Origin: Hypericum androsaemum | Taxonomy: Eukaryota; Streptophyta; Magnoliopsida; Malpighiales; Hypericaceae | Length of the DNA stretch: 64,000 nt | Assembly: GCA_963995505.1 (NCBI GenBank) | Contig: OZ023185.1 | Span: forward strand, 1,674,001 to 1,738,000 | Direction of reading: 5' to 3' | Shown: piece by piece, positions 1 to 10,238 of the stretch | Position numbering within the stretch: position 1 is the stretch's first letter | Layout: every line of letters starts with the position of its first letter | Notes under the pieces: model-generated | Databases searched by the model: none | Told to the model about the DNA's origin: nothing | Seen by the model: only the letters and a program-made list of their open reading frames with translations | Made by a program: the position numbers and the translations under genes

Positions 1-439
1 AAAAAATTAAAGGTAAAAGTTGGTCTAAGTAGTAAAAGAAGAAAGAAAAATTAAAAATATGGAGGGCAAGAGAAGCAAAGTTTTTTTCGTAAGTTAAATT
101 TATGCAAATTGACCTAAATATTAGGACTTTAGAACGGTCATGGGATTTGATCCTTCCACCTCATGCTTAAGGACTGACACCGTATCCATCAGACCATACA
201 TGAGTTGGTAAATATGTTATCATATTATCACCAAAATTTGGTGAAGGGAAGCAAGTTAAGTGTTGGTTATGGAGGGCAAGAGAAGCAATGTTTTTTTTCA
301 AAAAAAAACTACCTTCTTTCATTCACCGAAAATTGCGGCGGTTGTCACTTTCCAAACAGTCATTCCCCTACCCCTACTGCCCCCATGCTATTACATTAAC
401 ATGGCCCCACCTTATTCTCTTGACCCAATCTCTCTCCCT
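1..439. other. AT-rich flank of the MULE, no gene seen
   Basis: No coding region with recognisable motifs is visible. A short phrase (GGAGGGCAAGAGAAGCAA) occurs twice, near 60 and near 270, so the flank contains a diverged local duplication. The last nine bases (440-448) are the left target duplication of the large MULE. Confidence 0.5.
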
Positions 440-448
440 CTAGTATTC
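440..448. repeat. Left 9-bp target-site duplication of the large MULE
   Basis: CTAGTATTC lies immediately outside the left terminal repeat and recurs exactly at 10071-10079. A 9-bp duplication is the usual size for Mutator-like elements. Confidence 0.9.
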
Positions 449-670
449 GGGTTTTTTTCCTGAATGGTATTACTATTCACCATTTTTTGTGAAAAAAGCG
501 TCCGATTTGAAAGTATTGCGGGGACGGTGTCCACGTGGCACGGAGGCCGAAAAAAGTCGGATCTTGGGCCAAGATCTGACTTTTTTTGTCGGATGACCAA
601 GATCCGACCGTTTTTGTCGGATGACCAAGATCCGACTTTTTCTGTCGGATTTTGGTCGATAATCCTATCC
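449..670 (+). repeat. Left terminal inverted repeat of the MULE
   Basis: About 220 bp match the reverse complement of 9821-10070 with few differences. Both ends share a stretch around a GGGGACGGTGTCCACGTGGCA core. The inner part consists of short palindromic units containing GTCGGAT and ATCCGAC (for example 560-650), so the TIR itself is subrepetitive. The right copy is slightly longer because it has more of these units. Confidence 0.9.
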
Positions 671-901
671 GCTATAAAGTGGATTTTCGAAGGATATCGA
701 GATCCAACTATAACAAGATCCAACAAAAAAAGTCGGATTTCGGTCGGTATAAACACCAAAATCTGACTTTTTCCCCGCTCCCCGCCCCCCGCCCCCCGCC
801 CCCGCTCCCCGCTCCGGCTCGCCCGCCTCTCGGTCCGGCCCCCGACGTCGTATTAGGTAAATTTTTTAATTAGTTAATTTTTTAATTAGTTAATTGTGAA
901 T

Positions 902-985
902 GTTAGTTAATTGGTAAATTGGTGATGTTAGTTAATTGGTTAATTGTTGATGTTAGTTAATTGGTTAATTGTTGATGTTGGTTAA
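902..985. repeat. 25-bp tandem repeat array (GTTAGTTAATTGG type)
   Basis: Three units start at 902, 927 and 952, followed by a partial fourth. Each is 25 bp, built from GTTAGTTAATTGGTTAATTG plus GTTGAT-like ends. It is subterminal inside the MULE, between the left TIR and the PMD gene. Confidence 0.85.
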
Positions 986-1095
986 TTGTAATTTGTAGAT
1001 AATTGGTTAAAAAAAATTTGGTCCGAATGGTGCGACCAAAATTTTGGTCTGACCGGTCTGGCCAAAAAATTGATCAGACCAAATTGACCAATTTA

Positions 1096-1220
1096 TGGTC
1101 CGACCGGTTTGACCGAAAAATGGTACGACCAGTTTGACCGAAAGATGGTCCGACCAGTTTGACCGAAAGATGGTCCGACCAGTTTGACCGAAAGATGGTC
1201 CGGCCGGCCAGTGTGACCAA
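1096..1220. repeat. 25-bp tandem repeat array (TGGTCCGACC type)
   Basis: Units start at 1096, 1121, 1146, 1171 and 1196, each TGGTCCGACCAGTTTGACCG plus AAAGA or a close variant. The period is 25 bp, the same as the unrelated array at 902. Similar GACCGGTCCGACC-rich sequence recurs in inverted orientation at about 9270-9490 near the other end of the element, so this is a subterminal repeat of the MULE. Confidence 0.85.
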
Positions 1221-1407
1221 AATAAGGTCTGAGTGGTTTGACCGTTAAACAATGTGACCGTAATATGGTCTGTAATAACGCTATTTTAATTAATTTTTTG
1301 ATTAATGTTCTAATTGTTCAATGTTTAACATTGTTGGATTTGCTAAGTTTGTTAATATATTGGTAAGTTAATATAATGTTCTAATATGTCTATTGTGTTG
1401 TTTAGAT

Positions 1408-4299
1408 ATGGATGCACAGCCATACGGGCATCTTCTAGGGAATGGAGGACCCTTAGATACGTCGGTATTAGTGCACCAGGATGTGCACCGTTCTCAGGAC
1501 GTGTGGAACCGTGAGGTTCGTGAAGGGATTAATGATAATCAGGACACATTGTTGAAGATACACCGACGGAAATGGACGGTGTCTCATGTGCAGAACGAGG
1601 CCTTTATAGCCTATATGAAGGAGGCAGGTTTCTGGGATGTGTGGTGTATTGGCTGGGTCGTTCTCGAAACAGCATTTGTTACAGCCTTGGTGGAGCGGTG
1701 GCGGCCCGAGACCCATACGTTCCATATGCCTGTGGGTGAGATGACAGTTACTCTTCAGGACATTGCTGTGTTGTTCGGGCTTCCTATCGATGGTCACCCA
1801 GTAACTGGGTTGCAGACACCTCCTGATTGGCACGAGTTCTGCGTACGCCTATTTGGCAGTAACCCGGCAGATACCCCTGGAATGGTTTGGAAAAACCAAA
1901 TTGCCCTTAAATGGTTCGAGGACCATTTTGACCCTGCTACTATCCCAATTGATGCTGGTGATGAGGTCGTAAAACGATATGTTCGAGCGAACATATTGCG
2001 ACTTATCGGATGCATTCTTTTTCCCGAGTCTAGTGATGCCAGGGTGAACACATACTGGTTGCCACTTCTAGAGAATGTAGAGGCAATTGGTTCTTACAGC
2101 TGGGGTAGTGCGTGTTTGTCACACACGTACAGCCATTTATGTAGAGCCACAAGCTCGACACGTTCACTTATTGCCGGGGCGATGACGCTAGTATGTATGT
2201 GGGCTTGGGAACGGATCATCCCAAATCGTCCGGTTTTGTTAAATCCGGCAGTGCAACAACCTGGGCAAGCACTGGGCATCAGGTACAAATTATTACTTAA
2301 TGCGCTGTAGCCGCTGATTAACCTTATAGACTTGACGTGATATTTTTATGTCACTGTGCAGGTGGAGTGGAAAATTTAACAGAGCGGCCAGCAAAAAAAT
2401 AACAACCGTATCTGTTTACAGACGCAGGTTGGATGAGCTTAGAGAATCAGATGTAAGTAATTTGTTTATTAAATTTTAATGAATAGTTTTGACTTAAATC
2501 ATACTGTGTTGCATACATATAACCATGACCATTTGGACGAGCTACGACTGTGTGCATTTGTTACAGGTTGTATGGATGCCGTATAACGACGAGATTCTTA
2601 GCAATCTCCCGACAATATGCCATCGTGATTGTGGCTTATGGTTGGCACGAGTCCCGTTGATATGCTTTTTGCATGTGGAGTGGCATTATCACGATCGGGT
2701 GTTACGACAGTTCGGATTACTCCAGGGTATTTCGGCTAACCCTGAGATCGATGAGGCGACACATAGTGCGGTGGATGGTCGGGGTCAGGCTGGCCAAAAT
2801 TGGAATGCTATTTACGAAGGCCATGTGAAGATCTGGGTGGAATTTCGGACAAGATATGTGTATCACGGAGTACCTATATCGCCGTATATCCATTATCATG
2901 ATGGATATATGGATTGGTACAGGAAGATTACTCGGCGATTCATCAGCCCTGCTAGCGCAATGTTACACATGAGTGTAAGTCAATTTAGCTATGTTAAATA
3001 AAGATGTTGTCTATTTTAATTTTAATAGCGATGTTCCACAATGCTAATGATAATAAAATTTTATTTGTAGGCAGATGTTGTTGAGCATATACGCCACAGG
3101 TCTTCAGACATTTCAGAAATTCAGAATTTGTCGCAGGTTGCACTTGGGTTCGCCGGCGAGCAAAGACGGTACCTAGGTCTCCGCGACAGCCAGCCACCTG
3201 TGGGACTGGCGGAGCACATGACATACGATCTTCCTCAATCAGAGAGGGTATCTGTCGTGAGACGCAAAACCACCCTTTTCAACAAGCGGCAACCAATACC
3301 CCGGCCTGAGCCCGTACCTGGTTATCAAGTGGAGCCCATGGTCTGGGAAGATTATCGGTCGAGATCGCAGATTCCAGCAAACACAGTGACGTCTCTCAGC
3401 ATGGATACCTCCGCCTCTCATCCATTCTCCCAGCACACAGATTTTGGCACCCCAGGCTCCGCTTCCCAGCCGTCCCACCAGCACTCGAGTTACGGCCTAG
3501 CCCACACTGGGGTGCCGCATTCCCAGCTGTTTACTCCCCCTAGGCAGAGGTATTTGTTTATCTTAATTTGTGGTATTAATTATGAATTTTATTATAATAT
3601 GTTCAATTGATTTGATTTCATTATTATATAAATTTTTGGGTTTGTTATTAGGGGTATTGTCTTTGGAGACGGTACAACGGCAGCTAGGTCTGTGCAGCCG
3701 TTTTCTTACGGACTGGGCCCTTCCGGATCGGGTTTCGGCGTTGCCCCCTCCGCTGCTCATCCATTATTCAGGGAAAATATATTTGGTTGGCCCCAAACTG
3801 GGGCTCATACGTCCGACACGCAGTCCAGTTTTTGTTTGACCCGGTCTGGTGTACAGACATCCCAACTATTTGAGACACCTACACAGAGGTTGGTTCTCTA
3901 CAATTTGGTGTGTGTAAATTATGAATTTTATTTAAAAATTTTGAATTGATTGTATGGCTTTATTGTGTTGATAACATAATTTGTTGATTTTGATAAATTT
4001 GTATGATATTTTATAATAGGACTTCGCCACGTGATACTACAACTCATGGTAGTGGTGACTCTTCATTTGACGATCCAACCGATTTTGAGGATGAAGAAAT
4101 ACCTCTGGTCCGGCGTCAGCCTAATCGGGGAGCTAGAGAGGCTGGTGTGCGATGTTTTACAGGAGGATACCTGAATGTGTCTGGAAAGGGAAAGGGGAAG
4201 GCGAATGCTCACGCAGATAAGCATCAAAAGGAGAAGCCTCAGAAGAAAGAAGAAGTAGTTTATGCTTCTGTACTAGACATTCGTTGGATGCTTTTATGA
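1408..4299 (+). CDS. Plant mobile domain (PMD-C, MAIN/MAIL-like) protein encoded by the MULE
   Basis: I join six exons: 1408-2282, 2362-2452, 2567-2974, 3071-3549, 3652-3888 and 4020-4299. All junctions are GT/AG and in phase, giving 789 residues ending at TGA 4297-4299. The start ATG follows a TTTAG acceptor-like sequence, so an untranslated first exon is likely. The first ~460 residues show the plant mobile domain pattern: AFVTALVERWRPETHTFHMP, TVTLQDIAVLFGLPIDG, TYWLPLLENV, VYRRRLDELRESD and VVWMPYND, then a Trp/His-rich block. Exons 4-5 are a low-complexity Ser/Pro/Gly/Gln tail, and exon 6 ends in a Lys-rich segment. In Arabidopsis, MAIN and MAIL1 act in the nucleus with the phosphatase PP7L in silencing and gene expression. 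The reading frame is intact, so this copy could be expressed. Its role in the element is inferred. Confidence 0.85.
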
Positions 4300-4555
4300 C
4301 TGTATTAACTTCACTTTTTTATGATTTGTGTTTTAGTTCTCGAAACTTTTCAAACGTTATACCTTTCTAGATAAGTATGCCGTCTAGATATTAAACAAAG
4401 TACGATATAAGGAAATACGACATGACAAAACTAAGAAGTGCAATACTAAAATAGGATGACAACAATCTGAAATAACAGATAAAAAAAATGTCTTTATGTT
4501 TCTCAACACGTTGTCACAATTCTCATCAGAATTCCCGGTAGGGACATATTTGCCA

Positions 4556-6287
4556 CTATTCCTTGAAAACTCGTTTAACATTCTCGTGATCAACACTGAA
4601 ATGTATTCGATTTTCTTCATACGAGACATAAATCTGTTCAAAAAATACTTAATTAGGTCAATGATTATATTAAAATAATTTACTGACGACGATGTAATGA
4701 TAATATAAGCTTACATCTTTCACTAGCAACACACATCCATCACAATAGGTACTCTCAATGTCTTGTAAACTCCCCGTGATTTCGCCAGTAGGATCCTTCA
4801 TAAATTTATAGATATGAAGTCTTTGATAATTAAAAAATATGATTAAGAAATAAATAATACATTATATTATAATACCTGAAAAACTGCTCGGAAACTATTG
4901 CCGTATACATGTTTCTTCTTTTTCACGTACAGAACCATCTGCAAGTCTCTTAGTTAACAATAACATTACTTGCAAATTACAAAATTTTCATATATGTACA
5001 AATGTTACCTGTGGAATTGTGATGCTTTCAGAGATTGTTTTTACATCCTCAATAGATACTCCATCAACGTTAGCTCCATACATCAAACCTAAAAAATTTA
5101 AAAATTAGATACTCCATAAATATAAGTAACAAGTATGTATAAGTATTTTCGTAATACCGTGAGATAGAACAAATTCAATAGCTGTTGTCCATGGTTCATT
5201 GTTGAAAATGTCATTGGCTTTGCGGTCTGCTTCAGCTCGTATGGCTTTCCTTCGAAGGGCTGATTTAGCTTCAGCTTCCTTTTTATGCAGCTCTAACCTC
5301 TTTTGTTCTTGGAGCCACTCAAAGGCCTCTGAGCCATATAGTGCCTTCAAATCGGCACCACGTCCCTCAGGATATGGTGCTGGAGGATAAGGACGACGAC
5401 CATCATAGGATGGTGCTGGACGAGTTTGTTCTTGGGAATCTTCATCAGATTCTCCATTTTTCTTGAACACTTTGACCACGTTCTCATCAGTAATGCTAAA
5501 TAATTTGTTGTTCGGGTATGGGGACGAGTCAACTTTTACCTGTTGAAGAACCAGAAAATCAGTAAACAACTATCTGGGACTATTGAGAAAAAAAAAGGAT
5601 ATGCTCACATTTTTAAAATACAACACACATCCACCTTCAACAAGACCGGTAGAGTCATTTATGGTACCAGTAATACTGCCTGTAGAATCCTGTAATATAT
5701 TAAAAGTTTAAAAAATTTCTCACATAACATAAATATGTAAGAATAAATAAAATTCTTTTAATTGTACCTTTAATGTCGCAAGTGCGCCAATTCCGACACG
5801 CTGAAAATGGGTCACCTCTACAACCATCTACAAGAAAATACAAAATACTTGTTATAAAATTGACTATGATGCTAACTCAAATTAAAGGATAATGTAAAAT
5901 TTCTTACCGACATAACTGTAGTACCACTATAGGTATTTTTGAAGCTCTGAATACTTGTCCCTTTAAAACAGGTTCCTATCATCATCCCTGTAAAATAAAT
6001 TAAAATTTAATAAAAATATTATGTGATCCAATATAGAAATACGGAATACCTTCAACTGTCAGAAAGTCCATGGCTCTACTCCACGGTTCTGGATCTCGCT
6101 TGACAAGCTTGTAATAACAGTTGCTTTTGGTAGGTTTCTGAGGAGGGACTTCTGATCTATCGTTGGATGGCCTCTGTAATCGTTTGAAAATATACCCAAA
6201 CTTAGAACCACATAGAGCATTCCAATCGATTTGAGGATGCTCCGGCTCTTCGTCATCATGTGCGATTGGCTCTTTGCCCTTTGCCAC
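4556..6287 (-). CDS. Protein with two tandem HROB-like OB-fold modules, encoded by the MULE (5' end unresolved)
   Basis: Nine minus-strand exons join with GT/AG sites and consistent phase: 6287-6050, 5987-5908, 5827-5768, 5689-5609, 5539-5158, 5088-5009, 4938-4876, 4795-4715 and 4633-4556. They give about 380 residues ending at TAG 4556-4558. Module 1 has LATLKDSTGSITGTIND, GGCVLYFKNV and LFSITDENVVKVF. Module 2 has FRAVFQDPTGEITGSLQD, DGCVLLVKD and HFSVDHENVKRVF. This order (LKDPTG.I.GT, G.VLLL..V, L.IT..NVVKVF) is that of the HROB/C17orf53 OB fold (DUF4539), which in animals recruits the MCM8-MCM9 helicase in recombination repair. Each module is preceded by a similar segment (PWSRAMDFLTVEG, PWTTAIEFVLSHG). 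A charged coiled-coil-like stretch joins them. The first exon has no in-frame ATG and an in-frame TGA lies just upstream of GTG 6287, so an upstream exon or a frameshift is missing from this model. The family call rests on motif order only. Confidence 0.6.
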
Positions 6288-6475
6288 TTCTCCTCATCGG
6301 CACACCTGAACAATTATGACAATAAACATATACATAAAATGTGTAATGCGTCATTATTCTGCTAAGATAGAGTAACTTAAACTTCAGACTGTTACAAAGA
6401 AACTCAACACAACTCACATAGAGTTTCACAAAATATTACAAAGTACAATCCTTTCAGTTCAAAATTAATTACAAT

Positions 6476-9160
6476 TCAACGTCCACGACGGCGTCTACTC
6501 GTACTTGCCCCTACGGATACAGCTGCCGCTTTAGCTGCTTTAGCCGCTCTTGCCGCCGCAACTGCTCTTATATTAGTACAATTGGCTTTTGTGTGACCCC
6601 TTGTTTTACAGAGCGTACAACGGACGAAAGGCACTGTATCCATTTCATTATGTATGCGCTTCCGTGGCTGTCCTCTACCCCTCGCTAATCTTTCATCTGG
6701 AATGAGCCTTACAACCGTTGGATCTTCAGGATACGGCCAATATTTAGGATTGCCCAGAGGAACAAACTTCAGTTGGTAGCAAGCTTGCATGGTTTTCAGG
6801 CGATAATATTTATCCACAAATATCTTGTAATTGATGCCAAGTTCAGTACAACACGCCATCACATGTGAGCACGGATAGTGGTAAGCCTGAAATTTTCCGC
6901 AGCCACAAAATCCAGTGGAAAGATTAACTGAATGCTTTCTGTCCCCCTTTTGTCTTCTCATATCGTACCCAGTGCGAACTTCGTACGATCCAACTGTACT
7001 GTCAGAAACTCGCACTCTATGTCCATTGGCCTTTCACTCCCACCGCTCCAACCTGTTTAGGAGCTTCTGTGACATCAATATTTTGCCAGTACAGCTCTCT
7101 TTCATACACTTAGTTGATCTCTCTTCAAAATATTCGGTTAGCTTGTTAAATGTCTCTGCCACCAAGGCCGTCACCGGTAAACGACGAACTTTTTTGAAGA
7201 TCATATTTACGCACTCGGCAAAATTCGTCGTCATGTTACCATATCGGCGTCCGCCATCCCACGCTAAGCTCCACTTGGGCAATTCCTGTTCATACATCCA
7301 GTTGAAGACCTCCTGGTCGACATTCCATATTTCTCGCATGTTAGCTTCCAACTTCCACAGTTGAGCTTGCATTCCTACAACCAACATAGTAAAAATATTA
7401 AATGTGGAGTAACAACTTGTAAAATAGTTTTAGACTACAAAACATTTGTGCATGTCACCTGCAATCTTCATGACATTCCTCATGGCGTCGTTTTTGAAGT
7501 GTTTGTTAAGATTGCTTGCTACGTGTCGAAGACAATATCGATGGGCGGTATCACTGTCTTCTCCCCAACCATACTCCGTATCCATTGCCTTTAATATGCC
7601 AGCATGTCGATCAGAAATAACACATATTCCATGTCGGCCAGCCGTGACGTGCTTCCAGACTTGTTTCATGAACCACGGCCAACTATCCGTGTTCTCACCC
7701 TCTACCAGAGCAAATGCTATTGGAATTATAGCATTATTACCATCAATTGCAGTGGCGATCAGGAGGACATGCTTGTATTTTCCATACAAGAACGTTCCAT
7801 CAATCTCCAAGACAGGCATGCAATGTTTGAAAGCTTCAATGCAAGGCTTGAAGCTCCAAAAAACTCGCTTAAAGATCTTTGTTCCAGGCATCAGTGCTTC
7901 CACGTAATGGTCGCAACCAGGGAGGGTGTGATAATATTCCCATTCAACAACAGTTCCAGGATTATTTGCCTTGCATGCTGCAAACCATTGCGGAAGGCGA
8001 TTGTAAGATTCTTGCCAATCCCCCCATAAATCTTGAAACGCCTTCTCTTTTGCCCACCAAGTCTTCGTATACGAGGGTCTAAACTTCATATGGTCGTGGA
8101 TCTCTGACCTTAAAGTGGCCACACGAATTTCTGGTTGTTCCTCTACTCGTTTCTTAATAATTTGTGCAATGAAAGCAGAAGTGAGTTGTTTATGATCCTG
8201 CGACTTTCGTAGGCGACCACAGGTATGGGGGTAGGTGTGTTTCACGATTTTCCATGGACTGAAAAGTGTGCCCCTTCTTTCCTGTGAGACACGGATCTCC
8301 CATTTGCAATCATCCGTCTCCCATTTTTTACACTTCACAGAAAAAGTTTCTGGCCTTGTTTCTTTTTGGACAAACTCACGCCCATCGTTCATTACGAACG
8401 CCTCGATCTCCCTCTTTGCATCAAATTTGCTCTTCCAAATCGTACCCTCTTTCAACAAACCAGAACAACTTCCATCTATTGCTCGGTCGCAATCCCATTC
8501 TTCACCATAAACAGTCATCGATGATTGTTCACCGGGATCAGTTATAGCGAGTTCACCGTATTGTTGTTCTCGGTATTGTTGTTCCTCTTCTTCTACTACT
8601 TCTTCTTCATCTTCGTCTTCTTCTGCTTCGTCTTCGTCTTCTTCTGCTTCGTCTTCGTCTTCTACTTCTTCTGCTTCGTCTTCACGAACAAAATTGTATG
8701 TGGCATATGGACCCGTCTCTCTAGGATCATTTTCAAACCAATCAAATATTGGTTCATGAGCAACATCCATCCCCGTTGACGTACCAGCTTCAACGACAAA
8801 CGGGTTGTAATTATTAACCCTCTTTTCCACAATGATTGTAAGCTTAATCTCCTTCACCATTGGTCCAAAGAAGTTAATCATGGTCTCCAGCATTATCCTA
8901 ACATCTTCATCGTCGTTAATAAACATTGGACCAAATTGTCCTCTTCCAAATGGACATCTAAATATCAATGGCCCAAATTCTTCATTTGGACCTATTGGGA
9001 TCTTTTCGTTAACTTTTTTCTGCAAGATATTGTATCTAACAAATGCTGCATGAAACTTCAACTTCTCTTTCCCACCACCTTGGTAATCAAAACCGGTTTC
9101 ATTATTGTTGAAAATTACTCCATCGTATTTCAACTTTATTCTTATAACCCGGTTAGCCAT
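6476..9160 (-). pseudogene. MULE (mudrA-type) transposase, broken by one in-frame TGA
   Basis: Exon 1 is 9160-7459, the intron 7458-7375 (GTGACA..TTGTAG) and exon 2 7374-6476, giving 866 codons. The N-terminal region is a typical plant MULE leader followed by an acidic run (about residues 155-195) and a zinc-finger-like DNA-binding region (WKSKFDAKREIEAF, TYPHTCGR). The DDE domain has D454 (VLEIDGTFL), D517 (CVISDRHAGI) and E621 (NFAECVNMIF). After it come a SWIM finger (C724, C726, C736, H738) and a CCHC knuckle (CTLCKTRGHTKANC). Codon 681 (7034-7036) is TGA between the DDE domain and the SWIM finger. The frame continues unbroken on the far side, and CGA to TGA by CpG decay would explain it. 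It cuts and reinserts the element in the nucleus if functional. Unless the stop is read through, this copy makes a protein without its C-terminal zinc motifs. Confidence 0.92.
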
Positions 9161-9269
9161 TATGAATACTACAACAAAAGAAAACAGTATGCAATTCTAT
9201 ATTAGCAACACAAAACATAATTTATATTAACGAAAATATCATATAAACATACATTCTTCTCCATCAATT

Positions 9270-9490
9270 TTTTGGTCCGACCACCTTAAGAACCAGATGA
9301 AATTTAATCGGACTGGCAGGGTGGTCACTTTTTGTACTCGACCATCCGGAATTTACCAAGAAAAAATTCACAATCTGACCGGTCGTTTCAGTCGGATTGG
9401 TCAGACTAACCAGACCGGTCCGACCGACCAGACCGATCCGACCGACCCGACCGGTCCGACTCATTAAACCGGTCTGGCCATTGGGGTTGG
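9270..9490. repeat. GACCGGTCCGACC-rich subterminal region
   Basis: Short imperfect repeats of GACCGACC, ACCGGTC and TTGGTCAG fill about 200 bp between the transposase 5' end and the right TIR. They resemble the 1096-1220 array read in the opposite direction. Such arrays are commonly transposase-binding regions, but that function is not demonstrated by the sequence. Confidence 0.55.
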
Positions 9491-9508
9491 TCAGTTTATA
9501 AAATCCGC

Positions 9509-9740
9509 ACACCCACAAAATTTTAAACAATCAGATATCACACTCAAAAAATAGAAGGAATTAATAATTTCAAAGCTAAAATATACTAATTATTTTTAAT
9601 TAATGAACAAACTCTACATATATACACCCACAAAATTTTAAACAATCAGATATCACACTCAAAAAATAGAAGGAATTAATAATTTCAAAGCTAAAATATA
9701 CTAATTATTTTTAATTAATGAACAAACTCTACATATATAC
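9509..9740. repeat. Perfect 115-bp tandem duplication
   Basis: The block at 9509-9623 is repeated immediately at 9624-9738 with no difference I can see. Each copy includes AATCAGATATCACACTCAAA and ends with CTCTACATATAT. It lies just inside the right TIR of the MULE. Perfect identity implies a recent duplication. Confidence 0.9.
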
Positions 9741-9820
9741 CAAAATATTAAAGTAAATTAATTTACCTGATTTTGGGCAGGGTCTTGGTCATATCCGAAA
9801 TCTCCTATTCAGATTTCGGA

Positions 9821-10070
9821 TATGGTTTATCGACCAAGATCCGACAAAAATGGTCGGATCTTGGACCAAGATCCGACTTTTTTTGTCGGATATATCATCC
9901 GACTAAAAAAGTCGGATCTTGGTCATCCGACAAAAAAAGTCGGATCTTGGTCCAAGATCCGACTTTTTTCGGCGTCCGTGCCACGTGGACACCGTCCCCG
10001 CAATACTTTCAAATCGGATGTTTTTTTCACAAAAAATGGTGAATAGTAACACCACTCAGAAAAAAAAACC
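9821..10070 (-). repeat. Right terminal inverted repeat of the MULE
   Basis: This is the inverted partner of 449-670. It contains extra palindromic GTCGGATCTTGG / CCAAGATCCGAC units relative to the left copy. It ends at 10070, next to the CTAGTATTC duplication. Confidence 0.9.
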
Positions 10071-10079
10071 CTAGTATTC
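10071..10079. repeat. Right 9-bp target-site duplication of the large MULE
   Basis: CTAGTATTC is identical to 440-448 and abuts the end of the right terminal repeat. Confidence 0.9.
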
Positions 10080-10137
10080 CACCCAAAAGTTTCAAAAAAT
10101 AAATAGTATTCCACCCGCCATCACTATTTAACATGCC

Positions 10138-10170
10138 AACATAAAATATCTCCATGAGATATTTTATGTT
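10138..10170. other. Short perfect hairpin
   Basis: A 15-bp arm (AACATAAAATATCTC) and its exact complement are separated by three bases. It is AT-rich and isolated. It could be a terminator-like or chance palindrome; no function is claimed. Confidence 0.4.
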
Positions 10171-10238
10171 GATCTTTACATATTAAGTTATTTGATAATT
10201 TTGTATGTCTCTACCAATCCCGTAATTATAAGTGGAAG

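Larger units (their letters stand above)
449..10070. mobile_element. Complete 9.6-kb Mutator-like element (MULE) carrying PMD, double OB-fold and transposase genes
   Basis: The element begins GGGTTTTTTTCC and ends with the matching inverted sequence. It is flanked by the 9-bp direct repeat CTAGTATTC (440-448 and 10071-10079). Long, very similar TIRs occupy about 449-670 and 9821-10070. Inside are a mudrA-type transposase gene on the minus strand (6476-9160), a second minus-strand gene with two HROB-like OB folds (4556-6287), and a plus-strand plant-mobile-domain gene (1408-4299). The perfect target duplication and close TIR match suggest recent insertion. PMD genes are known to have TE-borne relatives; I know of no description of this three-gene combination, but could not search. 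Confidence 0.93.

Noticed and set aside
902..1220. Regular 25-bp repeats resembling a CRISPR array
   Set aside because: Units are contiguous with no unique spacers, and the context is a plant MULE.
449..1300. Interpretation of the left end as the LTR of a retrotransposon
   Set aside because: The ends are inverted, not direct, repeats, and the duplication is 9 bp, which fits a MULE.
7446..9205. Plus-strand open frames opposite the transposase
   Set aside because: The minus strand encodes a recognisable MULE transposase; the plus frames are antisense shadows, including a Phe-rich one opposite the acidic run.
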